Assembly: GCA_027924585.1 (NCBI GenBank)
Contig: BSBM01001026.1
Coordinates: 2,984,501-3,048,500 of the forward strand
Length of the DNA stretch: 64,000 nt
Source of the DNA: Larix kaempferi
Lineage: Eukaryota > Streptophyta > Pinopsida > Pinales > Pinaceae
Direction of reading: 5' to 3'
In this document: piece after piece, positions 56,034 through 64,000 of the stretch
Layout: each line of letters starts with the position of its first letter
Numbering within the stretch: the stretch's first letter is position 1
Made by a program: the position numbers and the translations under genes
The notes under the pieces: generated by a model
Told to the model about the DNA's origin: nothing
Seen by the model: the letters and a program-made list of their open reading frames with translations, nothing else
Databases searched by the model: none

Positions 56034-56600
56034 ATGAAGTCCTTAGTGGACATGTGGGGATTGGATCATCCCTGGAATTTAGTCCTAAAGAGAGCCATAG
56101 ACGTATGTCTTCGAGAATGAAGTCCTTAGTGGACATGTGGGGATTGGATCATCCCTGGACTTCAGTCCTAAATTGAGCCGTAGACGTATGTCTTCGAGAA
56201 TGAAGTCCTTAGTGGAAATGTGGGGATTGGATCATCCCTGGAATTCAGTCCTAAAGAGAGCCGTAGCCGTATGTCTTCGAGAATGAAGTCCTTAGTGGAC
56301 ATGTGGGGATTGGATCATCCCTGGACTTCATCCTAAAGAGAGCCGTAGACGTATGTCTTCGAGAATGAAGTCCTTAGTGGACATGTGAGGATTGGATCAT
56401 CCTTGGAATTTAGTCCTAAAGAGAGCCGTAGATGTATGTCTCCGAGAATGTGGTCCCTAGTGGATGAGAGGATTGTATCATCCGTGGACTTCAGTCCTAA
56501 AGTGATCCGCAGATAGATGTCTCCGAGAGTAAGAGGATTGTATCATCTGTGGACTTCATTCCTAAAGTGATCCGTAGACTCTTGTCTTCGAGAAAGATGT
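56034..56600 (+). repeat. Copia C tandem array 1, 83-bp unit
   Basis: 'ccttagtggacatgtgggga' recurs at 56,041, 56,123, 56,207, 56,290, 56,372 and (variant) 56,455, that is every 82-84 bp. The unit also carries 'ttggatcatccctgga', 'agtcctaaagagagccgtag' and 'gtatgtcttcgagaatgaag'. Diverged shorter units follow to 56,600. Confidence 0.9.
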
Positions 56601-57325
56601 TGGTGAATGATGTAATGTGCGCTCCTGGAGTGCTCAGCAGTGGGTGATCATTCACGAAACCTGTAATGATGTAATGTTCTCTCCTGGACTACTCAGTGTA
56701 GCAGCATGTGATCATTCATAGGTTGTAAATCCTAGATTTGATCTAGGTCACACCCCAGTTGAAATAGTACTGGCTCTGTGGTTGGCTGGAATGATGTAAT
56801 GTTCGCTCCTGGACTGCTCAGTGTAGCAGCAGGTGATCATTCGCAGGTCCTGTAATGATGTAATGTTCGCTCCTGGACTGCTCAGTGTAGCAGCAGGTGA
56901 TCATTCATAGGTTGTAAATCCTAGATTTTATCTAGGTCACACCCCAGTTGAAATAGTACTGGCTCTGTGGTTGGATGGAATGATGTAATGTTCACTCCTG
57001 GACTGCTCAGTGTAGCAGCAGGTGATCATTCGCAGGTCCTGTAATGATGTAATGTTCGCTCCTGGACTGCTCAGTGTAGCAGCAGGTGATCATTCACAGG
57101 TTGTAAATCCTAGATTTGATCTAGGTCACACCCCAGTTGAAATAGTACTGGCTCTGTGGTTGGCTGGAATGATGTAATGTTCACTCCTGGACTGCTCAGT
57201 GTAGCAGCAGGTGATCATTCGTAGGTCCTGTAATGATGTAATGTTTGCTCCTAGACTACAGCAGGTGATCATTCACAGGTGATAAAATCCTAGATTTAAT
57301 CTAGGTCACATCTAGTATGAAAGAG
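56601..57325 (+). repeat. Copia C tandem array 2, 189-bp higher-order unit
   Basis: 'gatgtaatgttcgctcctgg' recurs at 56,793, 56,982 and 57,171 (189 bp apart). A second copy lies 64 bp later in each unit (56,857, 57,046, 57,235), so each unit holds two 64-bp subunits plus a unique part with 'cctagatttgatctaggtca', itself a palindrome, and 'agttgaaatagtactggctc'. Confidence 0.9.
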
Positions 57326-57334
57326 GACTGGCAC

Positions 57335-57690
57335 TGTGGTCAGGATTGCATCGTCCCTAGACATGGTGAGATGTCTTAAAGTGATAAGGACTAATCATCC
57401 TATTAATCGATTGGGATTGCATCATCCCTAGACATGGTGAGGTGTCTTAAAGTGATAAGGACTAATCATCCTGTTAATTGATTGGGATTGCATCGTCCCT
57501 AGACATGGTGAGGTGTCTTAAAGTGATAAGGACTAATCATCCTGTTAATCGATTGGGATTGCATCGTCCCTAGACATGGTGAGGTGTCTTAAAGTGATAA
57601 GGACTAATCATCCTGTAAATAGATTAGGATTGTATCATCCTTGGACCTATGTCCTAAAGTGAGAGGGATTGATCATCCCGTAATTGGATC
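57335..57690 (+). repeat. Copia C tandem array 3, 71-bp unit
   Basis: Five units with 'ggattgcatcgtccctagac' at 57,343, 57,414, 57,485, 57,556 and a variant at 57,627. Shared core 'gtcttaaagtgataaggact'. It shares 'ggattg.atcatcc' and 'cctaaagtg' with array 1, so the two probably have a common origin. Confidence 0.9.
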
Positions 57691-57712
57691 ATGTGTGTTG
57701 CAGGGTATGCTG

Positions 57713-57892
57713 CTATTGTGTATACTTGTATTGATGATATGTATACTTGTATTGATGATATGTATACTTGTATTGATGATATGCTGCTAATGTGTATACT
57801 TGTATTGATGAGGATACTTGTATTGATGATATGTATACTTGTATTGATGAGGATACTTGTATTAAATGATATTTATACTTGTATTGATGATG
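57713..57892 (+). repeat. Copia C tandem array 4, about 21-bp unit
   Basis: 'gtatacttgtattgatgata' repeated about seven times with length variants. The reading frame gives 'YTCIDDM' repeats. The same repeat type exists in inverse genomic orientation at 28,930-29,160 in the equivalent place of Copia A. Confidence 0.9.
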
Positions 57893-58330
57893 TTGTTGAT
57901 CGTGATGATCTAGATGACGATGATGTTGATCGTGATGATCTAGATGACGATGCTGCTGATCGTGATGATCTAGATGACGATGTTGATGATCATGTGATGA
58001 TGATGCTGATGATCGTGATGATCTAGATGACGATGTTGTTGATCGTGATGATCTAGATGACGATGATGTTGATCGTGATGATCTAGATGATGATGCTGTT
58101 GATCGTGATGATCTAGATGACGATGATGTTGATCGTGATGATCTAGATGACGATGCCGCTGATCGTTATGATCTAGATGATGATGTTGATGATCGTGTGA
58201 TGACGATGCTGATGATCGTGTGATGACGATGTTGATGATCGTGTGATGACGATGTTGATGATCGTGTGATGACGATGCTGATGATCGTGAGATGATGATG
58301 CTGATAATCGTAAGGATCCAGATGTTGATG
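57893..58330 (+). repeat. Copia C tandem array 5, 30-bp and 24-bp units
   Basis: 'gatcgtgatgatctagatga' repeated at 30-bp steps (about nine units, some interrupted), then 'gatgatcgtgtgatgacgat' in steps of about 24-27 bp at 58,185-58,310. A frame through arrays 4 and 5 (57,691-58,026) is open, encoding 'DRDDLDDD' repeats. This follows from the repeat length being a multiple of three, and I do not take it as a gene. Confidence 0.9.
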
Positions 58331-58541
58331 TTGATGTTGCTATAGCTGTTTGAGTGCTGCAGAAGATAAAGACTCAGTATTGAAGATGTTGATGTTTTAG
58401 TATTGAAGATGTTCCAGTAACTGCTTGAGTTACTGATGATGTTGAGAAAGCTTCCAATGATTTATAGATGTATCATGTATGATGTTGATGACTCCTTGCT
58501 CGTGCAGATGCCATTATAATATCCTTCTCGTTAAGGGGGAG
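58331..58541 (+). other. Copia C 3' end of internal region with polypurine tract
   Basis: The sequence 'gttgatgactccttgctcgtgcag', then 'atatccttctcgttaagggggag', matches the end of Copia A's internal region (minus 28,694-28,760, 'atatccttctcattaagtgggag'). The purine run 58,533-58,541 is the plus-strand primer. Confidence 0.85.
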
Positions 58542-59146
58542 TGTTGAAATATTGTAACTTCAAAGAATATTATATTTGTACTTTATTATTCCGGAGATGT
58601 TTCATTCCTCCGTGAAGATCTTATTGTATATCCGGAGATGTTTATTCCTCCGTTGGAATGTGGTAATTTGGGTTATTAGAATTCCCTAGTGGGGGTCGGC
58701 CCTGTATGTGTTATGTGGGTCAAAGGGTTATTAGACCACCCTAGAGGGGTCGGCCCAGTCAGTTGTAATGGGGTATTTAACCCAATGGTTAAATACGAGC
58801 CTACATGACTTGTGTAAAAGACAAGTTGGAGTAGTGTATAAATAGAGGAGGTGTATTCCTCATTTAACACACACTCACTCACTTGAAAGTAGCGCACTTG
58901 TGGAGGAGAGGTCTCCTATGGTGAAGGAGGAGATCATGTCTTTGGTTTGCATCTTTGTATATTGCTGGTCATCTATATTGAGGAAGCTTTGCTGGGTTTT
59001 CTACCCCATGAGGGTTTCCCAGGATAAATCTGTGTCTCTTGTGTTTATGCTGTGCTTGTTGTTTCTTCAGTGATCCTGTATATGTTATTATTGTGAAATG
59101 GAATGTAATGCTTCTATTTTATGTCTTAGCATATTAAATCTTAACA
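58542..59146 (+). repeat. Copia C 3' LTR
   Basis: 605 bp, partner of 51,602-52,206. It is followed by the duplication 'cccca' at 59,147-59,151. Confidence 0.95.
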
Positions 59147-59151
59147 CCCCA

Positions 59152-59540
59152 GAACCATGTTCCTTCCATTATGGTTTGACGATCCTCCAATTTTTGGAAA
59201 ATAATGGTGATATAACCTCTGGCTCTTACATGAACCAATGGATAATATCCAAGAAAATGATCCCAAGAACTATGAACCTAGAGGGAGAGGGAATACGAGC
59301 TCGGGATCCTCTATGGTTACTGAGAGTAGAGGGGTCAGGATAGAGTGGCAGTAGTAAATTGGGAGGGGAGAATAATGGAGAAGAATGAATTTTTTTTGAA
59401 GAACTTGGAGTAAGGAGGGAAGCCCCATCTGACGTGATCGTTCGCACAAGAGATTCATGTGGAGTGGCCACGAAAACGTTAGCTACTGGTATGAAGATGT
59501 CATATTTCTTGGATTTGTGTGCAATCGAAAGCTTCGGCTT
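59152..59540 (-). pseudogene. LINE2 ORF1, N-terminal part
   Basis: A minus-strand frame, 59,471-59,226, with 'IVLGIIFLDIIHWFM', and then, across stops, 'WRIVKP' and 'EGTWFWG'-type sequence that ends exactly at the Copia C target duplication. The assignment rests on this junction and on the match of the two halves. The N-terminus itself is poorly conserved, and the true start is not known. Confidence 0.5.
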
Positions 59541-59652
59541 CTTGGAGCTACCCCCCGCCTCTCTCTCCCTCTTGCTCTCTCCCCCCCTCCCCCGTCCCCC
59601 CCTCTCTCTCTCCCCCCCTCCCTCTTGCTCTCCCTCTCCCTCTCTAATGTTG
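59541..59652. repeat. CT-rich low-complexity tract
   Basis: About 110 bp of C and T runs ('ctctctccctcttgctctct', 'ccccccctcccccgtccccc') at the apparent 5' edge of LINE2. Frames through it are open only because of the composition. Confidence 0.9.
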
Positions 59653-60558
59653 GAAGATCGTGAATATTAATAGCAAATGAATGCAAAATAATATGAAAGA
59701 AACCAACATAAACTTGAAAAAAATGTAGAGTATTGTAAATAATTATAGACATGTGTGTTCGAATATGCTTATGAAATATCATCTCAAAAAATCCTCATGT
59801 AAAGTTTTGAAAATGATAATATACATTTTGTATTGAAATTTTTTTTTATTATCCAAAGATCGATGCTAATTTTAAATAGGAGTAGACTTTTTATTCTACG
59901 TTTTGGACTTTATGGTGGGTTACGGTCGGAATCTGGTAGAAAAAACTTGAGTAAAATCCAAATTTTCAAGTGTTTCAATTGTGTTTTTCAATCCATATAT
60001 AGATTAAGCACCATCAAATACCCCATGGCACCCAAATTATGCAATCTCCATAGCTAATATAGGTGATTGTAATATTTTTTAAAGATTTCCAACTATACTC
60101 CGAACAAAATAAGACGGAAAATATGCTCATAAAAGGTTGAAAACGTAAAATATTTAGACTACACCTTTTAAATATGCTTGAAAAAATAAAATATTAAAAT
60201 TTTCAAAATTATATAATTTATCAATATAACGAGTTATTTATTATTTTCATTAATAAAATAAATGATTAATCATAACTATTATTTAACTAATTTATATATA
60301 TATATATATAATTAATATGAAATGTCTTAAAATTATAAGACCAAGCATATAATGGACATCTAAGCATTAAGGTGGGTGGGATCATGAGGGGCATTGCTTT
60401 TATATGTATGTGTTTTTATAATGGTGAATAGTGAAAGAAGCTCATTGTTTTAATATATTTTTATTTAATAAAAATATTTTTATAGTAGTAGTGAAAGTTT
60501 TGAGTGTCGGTTTAATATTATTGATTGGTGTTACTATAATTAGGATGTTGTTAGTAAT
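59653..60558. other. AT-rich spacer with (TA)n at 60,293-60,310
   Basis: No gene or recognisable repeat besides the microsatellite. Confidence 0.45.
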
Positions 60559-60575
60559 ATGCTATAAAGGGAAAG
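60559..60575. repeat. Target duplication of LINE4 (left)
   Basis: 'atgctataaagggaaag'. The right copy, 62,540-62,558, is 'atgctataaagagggaaag', differing by a 2-bp insertion. Confidence 0.85.
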
Positions 60576-60582
60576 TGTAGTT

Positions 60583-60935
60583 TGTGGCGTGCACTTGCGG
60601 TGGAGTGCCTCTGGGGTGACATTCTTAAGGATAAATATCTTGGTAAACTATCAACGGTTCATGGATCAGATATGGTAAAAAATCCCCAAACGGCGTTTCC
60701 AACATTTGGGCAGGTTTGTTGGCTGCCTTTCATGTGGTTGCACTTTCTTAAGTGCTATATGTTGTTAGGATTTTGTGGCATGCACTTGTGGTGGAGTGCC
60801 TCTGGCGTGACATTCTTAAGGATAAATATCTTGGTAAACTATCAACGGTTCAATGGATCAGATATGGTAAAAAATCCCTAAAAGGCGTTTCCAACATTTG
60901 GGTAGGTTTGCTGGTCGCCTTTCATGTGGTTGCTG
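60583..60935 (+). repeat. 191-bp tandem duplication at the 5' end of LINE4
   Basis: 'gcacttg.ggtggagtgcctctgg' occurs at 60,591 and 60,782, and 'gataaatatcttggtaaact' and 'catgtggttgc' recur at the same 191-192-bp offset. A few substitutions separate the copies. The second copy runs straight into the rest of the LINE. Confidence 0.88.
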
Positions 60936-62259
60936 AGTGGATGGCATGGCTTCCAGGTGATGGCTGTAACACCCTGATTGGGGTCGATCCGATTGTGGCA
61001 GGGCCTAAAAACTTCATCCTTTCTCCAATGTTGTTATCACACCTCAACTGCAGGGGATATTACAGTCTATATCATATTTTGGTCACTAATCGAGTTTCGT
61101 CTACATTTCATTCCTGGATAAATGTGACACAGTTGGGCCTATCAGGATCTATGGAAGTTGAATGGGATGCATACATACTTGACCTCTATCATGCAAATAT
61201 CAGAATTAAACCGGGGACCAATCAGTTGCTGTGGACTTGGAACACGGTGGATGGATCAGTTACTGCTAATCTGGCATATATGGCTCTATGTATGCAATTG
61301 ACTTGGTCTGATCGATGGTGGCATGTGTCGGTTTGGAGATGGTTCATCCCTCCGAGGGTTCGCATATTTATATGGCTGCTGCTGGAGGAGAAAAATATTG
61401 ATTTGGTGCAACCTGCAGAAACACGGTTTCTGTGGTCCGGGTATTTGCTCTCTTTTCCTTCATGCCCTTGAAACATTAATTCATCTATTCGTTTTGTGCC
61501 CTTTTACTCTGCAGGTGTGTAAAATATTGGGTTATCCATTTGCTGTGATAAAGTTTGAAAAAGACTCATCCATTCAGTCATGGCTCCATTGTATCTTCTT
61601 ACAAAACAGACAATTAATACCAATGGCATGCTTATTATTCTGGTCAATATTGGAAGCAAGAAACCTAGATATTCGGGGTTAGCAAAGTTGCAGGTGCCGT
61701 CCTTTCCCTTTATACTGAATATGGATGCTCATCGAATATATCCCCATCGCTTACTATTCGTAACCTGGGACCTCCTAATCTTATCCATTCTGGAAATAGA
61801 GCAAGGTTTGATGGTGCGGCCTTGCGATCCACTGGTCTCTGTGGTGCAGGGGCATACATTGAACTATGTAATGGGGATAGGATCAAGATGTGGTTTCACG
61901 GTGGTGGTCGCACCAATACAAAGGGGGAACTCGTCGCTTTATGGCTTGTTTTATTTTTCTCCGCCAAGGCCAATATTCATCTGGAGCATATTGTAGGCGA
62001 TTCGATGATCATTGTAAATTGGGAAAACTATAAAGTGGACATCAATGCTTTGGCACTCACTTCTTGGCTGGACCAAACGAGGTTACTCCTCAGTCATTGT
62101 GCGTCGACTTCTATTGTTCACATATATCAGGAGCATAACACTGTGGCATATTCTCTTTCGAGGCGAGGACTTGAGGCGACGGCTGGTAGGATTTTTTACG
62201 AGATCTTGAAGGGATCCCTTCTGCCCTCTAGGGGGTTCTGGAATATTTTTGTTGTGTAG
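60752..62259 (+). pseudogene. LINE4 ORF2 C-terminus: linker, zf-RVT and RNase H
   Basis: The frame 60,752-61,471 (239 codons) covers the post-RT region ('LLSHLNCRGYYSLYH', 'WDAYILDLYHANIRI', 'LLWTWNTVDGSVTANLAYMA', 'FIPPRVRIFIWLL'). After a frameshift the decayed zf-RVT follows ('ALETLIHLFVLCPF'). RNase H is open at about 61,800-62,259: 'RFDGAAL' (Asp), 'NTKGELVALW' (Glu), 'HIVGDSMIIVNW' (Asp) and 'HNTVAYSLSRRG', where the last Asp has become Tyr. It ends with a normal stop at 62,257-62,259. Confidence 0.87.
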
Positions 62260-62539
62260 TCTGATGACTTGTCTTTTGGCGGTACTCGTATTAGGTGGAT
62301 AGTTTTCTTTTTTCTTCTTTTATTTTGGTTACTACTTACATTTTGGACCTTTGTTTATCTTTAAACACTCTGGGGGATTGGTATATCCCGACTCTATCAC
62401 TTATTGGATTATGTACTGACTTATGAGACCTGGAATGGCCTCGGTATTTGGTGGCACATGTTTAGTTGCTTGCTGGACTTTTCTGTTTCTTTTCACTTCA
62501 TATACTTATAAATAAAGTATAGATTTTTTCTTGTGAAAA
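62260..62539 (+). other. LINE4 3' UTR
   Basis: Pyrimidine-rich sequence with 'aataaagtatag' and a final T6-C-TTGT-GAAAAA that can fold on itself. Confidence 0.7.
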
Positions 62540-62558
62540 ATGCTATAAAGAGGGAAAG
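62540..62558. repeat. Target duplication of LINE4 (right)
   Basis: Partner of 60,559-60,575. Confidence 0.85.
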
Positions 62559-62994
62559 GCTCAAGAACTTGATAAACTATTTTGAAGGTCCAAGCACCTC
62601 ACCGTATTTTTTCCTTGTTGAAAAAGCGATGAATCCCTTTTGCAAAGCACATGGTTATGTTACATATCTTTCCTATCCTACTTTGATTTGCAAAGAAGTT
62701 TATTTTGGTAATAAAATTTTGATCTTATACACCATCATGTTTTGATTTACAAGAAAGTTTAGTTTGGTAATAAAAGTTAATTTTATATAGATGTAACAAG
62801 GAATCGCAACAATGAGCACGTTGCATCTTGATTTGTGAACAAGTATATCTACCAGGAGGTGAAAGGAAATATCATTACAAGAGATAAAACATAAAAAGGA
62901 ACAAATAAAGATACAAGAATATTTTTTTGGTAAATATTCAATTCCATAAATAATGTTGAATAAAAACCTATAGATTTTAAGAAAATATATCACA
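62559..62994. other. AT-rich spacer
   Basis: A small local repeat ('tttgatttrcaaagaagttt.gtttggtaataaaa', near 62,680-62,780) and no gene. Confidence 0.45.
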
Positions 62995-64000
62995 TTTTTT
63001 TTCCCGCGAAAAAAAGCATACTATTGATATTCAAAATTTGAATCAAATAGTACATGATTAGGTCTGTCATAGAGCCTGATTGTCCATAAAGCTTCCCAAT
63101 TAAAGGGTGCCTTAAAATATACAAAATTCATCAAAAAATGCCAATATTCTAAATGTCCTATGCATCATCTAACCAGAATCATATCAAGAAGTTATATGAA
63201 CCAGAATTAATCAGCTGCTTCTCCCAGAATTCTTCCCAAATCAAGATATCCTCCTCACCTTCCAGTGCCAACTTTCACAAACTGTCAGCCTGTGCATTAT
63301 ATTCCCTATAAACATGTTCCAAAGAAACCGAACCAAGAAGCTGGAGCTCATCCTTAATTCTCCTACACCAACTGACCAAATCCAGAACTTTTATGTCAAA
63401 TTCTCCACGTGCCCACTTAATAGTCACACGAGAATCCCCAAAGATCTTCACAGAAACTAATCCAAAGATATTAGCAACACGGACAACACACCACAAAGCC
63501 ATGAGTTCTGCCTTCATATTTGTACCCCTGCCACACTTTAAGCGTAGGGAATAGTGATGAAAATTATTCAAAAAGATAACGCCACCAGCACCACATTCAC
63601 CAAAATTTGCATCCCCATCAAAAAATATGACAGGATCCTTGATGGTGTAATGAAACTCCCCAATATTCCTTGGAATTGAAACTGGTATGTCTATCTGAAA
63701 CTGCAGATAGTGTGAGAGGATACTATTGATAGCACCCTGAAGATTAGGTGCTTGATCTTCGAAAGTAGCCTTATTCCGAATGAACCAAATGGACCAACAA
63801 ATAAAAAGAGGTAGAGTTTGATAAAGTTTACAATTCCGCATCCAATCCTGTAGACAGGCATCCACAAAAGGTCCACACCATTTATGCACAATACCATAAA
63901 GATGATAAAACTTGTTCCAAAGTTCCACCACAAATGAACACTCAATAAAAAGATGTGTAACAGTCTCCTGGTGTGCCTTGCACAAAGTATAGCAATTAGG
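62995..64000 (-). mobile_element. LINE5: 3' end of a LINE running off the window
   Basis: Minus-strand LINE with zf-RVT and RNase H, a 3' UTR of about 270 bp, and an oligo-A tail seen as T8 at 62,995-63,002. The terminal bases in sense are T7-C-GCGG-GAAAAAAAA. The 5' part lies beyond position 64,000. Confidence 0.85.
63275..64000 (-). pseudogene. LINE5 ORF2 C-terminus: zf-RVT and RNase H
   Basis: The frame is open from the window edge to TGA at 63,275. It starts with the zinc ribbon 'CYTLCKAHQETVTHLFIEC', then 'CWSIWFIRNKATFEDQ'. RNase H has all four acidic residues: 'IFFDGDANFGECGAGGV', 'NMKAELMALW', 'VKIFGDSRVTIKW' and 'EYNAQADSL'. The TGA comes just after ADSL, where relatives continue for a few residues ('KLALEGEED' follows in frame), so the C-terminus is shortened by a point mutation. 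Otherwise this is the best preserved RNase H in the window. Confidence 0.88.

Larger units (their letters stand above)
51602..59146 (+). mobile_element. Copia C: partly deleted Ty1/copia element with tandem arrays
   Basis: A 7,545-bp element with 605-bp LTRs (51,602-52,206 and 58,542-59,146), 5-bp duplication 'cccca', an initiator tRNA-Met primer site and polypurine tract 'AAGGGGGAG' (58,533-58,541). LTR sequence and the RNase H end ('KDPxRKGGVI') match Copia A, so the two are one family. Only a broken RT/RNase H remains. Gag, protease and integrase are absent, and 2.7 kb of five successive tandem arrays lie before the 3' LTR. The LTRs have equal length and differ at about 17 positions by eye, the lowest divergence of the LTR elements here. 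It presumably moved with proteins from a relative. Confidence 0.93.
46626..59540 (-). mobile_element. LINE2: decayed L1-type LINE, interrupted by Copia C and cut by element G
   Basis: Minus-strand LINE with ORF1 (59,540-59,152 and 51,601-50,700), endonuclease (50,500-49,980), RT (49,650-47,767), zf-RVT and RNase H (47,760-46,626). Copia C splits ORF1. Reading across the target duplication 'cccca' restores the DUF4283-like motif 'EGTWFWG', so the two parts were one gene. Element G cut it at the RNase H end, and any tail would lie below 24,286. Many stops and frameshifts, and a lost RT catalytic Asp, show that it is old and dead. Confidence 0.82.
60576..62539 (+). mobile_element. LINE4: 5'-truncated LINE
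   Basis: About 1.96 kb between 17-19-bp target duplications. It starts in the region after the RT (segment 'KDKYLGKLSTVQW'), continues through zf-RVT and RNase H, and has a 280-bp 3' UTR ending 'ataaagtatagattttttc', 'ttgtgaaaaa'. Its first 360 bp are a 191-bp tandem duplication. There is no ORF after RNase H, unlike family L. It shares its 3' terminus with LINE5 (minus, 62,995 on). Confidence 0.88.

Noticed and set aside
56034-57690. Regular direct repeats as a CRISPR array
   Set aside because: Units are contiguous tandem repeats without unique spacers, inside a Copia element in plant nuclear DNA.
57691-58026. 111-codon ORF of 'CIDDM' and 'DRDDLDDD' repeats
   Set aside because: It arises from tandem arrays with unit lengths divisible by three. 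There is no start context or conservation beyond the repeat itself.
59434-59670. Pro/Ser/Leu-rich ORFs in several frames
   Set aside because: They run through a CT-rich low-complexity tract, which is open in most frames by composition.

Overview
This is a stretch of plant nuclear DNA made almost entirely of retrotransposons. I see no host protein gene, rRNA, tRNA or CRISPR array. The evidence for a plant is the element types. There are L1-clade LINEs whose ORF1 carries a DUF4283-like domain and CCHC knuckle and whose ORF2 ends in zf-RVT and an RNase H domain. There are Ty1/copia elements primed by initiator tRNA-Met, and a Gypsy-like gag-protease element. The dense, decayed, nested insertions fit a large-genome seed plant. 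A gymnosperm is possible but not shown by the sequence.

Region 1 (1-23.5 kb) is AT-rich with LINE remnants. One near full-length LINE (about 4.3-11.2 kb, + strand, here called family L) carries ORF1, ORF2 (endonuclease, RT, zf-RVT, RNase H) and a further open reading frame after the RNase H that ends in a coiled coil. Two 5'-truncated relatives with clear target-site duplications (14.32-15.83 kb, + strand; 18.73-20.43 kb, - strand) keep only the RNase H plus this third ORF, and both start at the same base position of the RNase H. Other pieces are LINE fragments (1.24-2.04 and 16.9-17.9 kb), a tRNA-derived SINE (11.87-12.11 kb), a foldback hairpin (3.67-3.86 kb), an inverted-repeat element (17.86-18.29 kb), a dispersed unnamed repeat (3.0-3.7, 22.0-22.8 and 22.9-23.3 kb), tandem duplications and microsatellites.

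Region 2 (23.5-59.6 kb) is a nest. A decayed minus-strand LINE (ORF1 at 59.5-59.15 and 51.6 kb, RNase H at 46.6 kb, possible tail near 24 kb) was hit by a Gypsy-like gag-protease element G (24,291-46,620, minus, LTRs about 1,054 bp) and by Copia C (51,602-59,146, plus). G was then hit by Copia A (28,196-34,185, minus) and, inside its own LTR, by Copia B (39,975-46,020, minus). A solo LTR lies at 23,555-24,122. Nearly every junction shows a 5-bp target duplication. LTR divergence judged by eye (G highest, then A, B, C) agrees with the nesting order. Copia A and C are one family. C has lost gag, protease and integrase and carries five different tandem-repeat arrays before its 3' LTR.

Region 3 (59.6-64 kb) holds two more LINE 3' ends: one complete truncated insertion (60,576-62,539, + strand) whose 5' end is a 191-bp duplication, and one running off the window (minus strand). 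The two share a 3' end in which oligo-T precedes the oligo-A tail.

The least expected feature is the family L coiled-coil ORF downstream of RNase H, conserved in three independently inserted copies, together with the shared 5' start of the two short copies.
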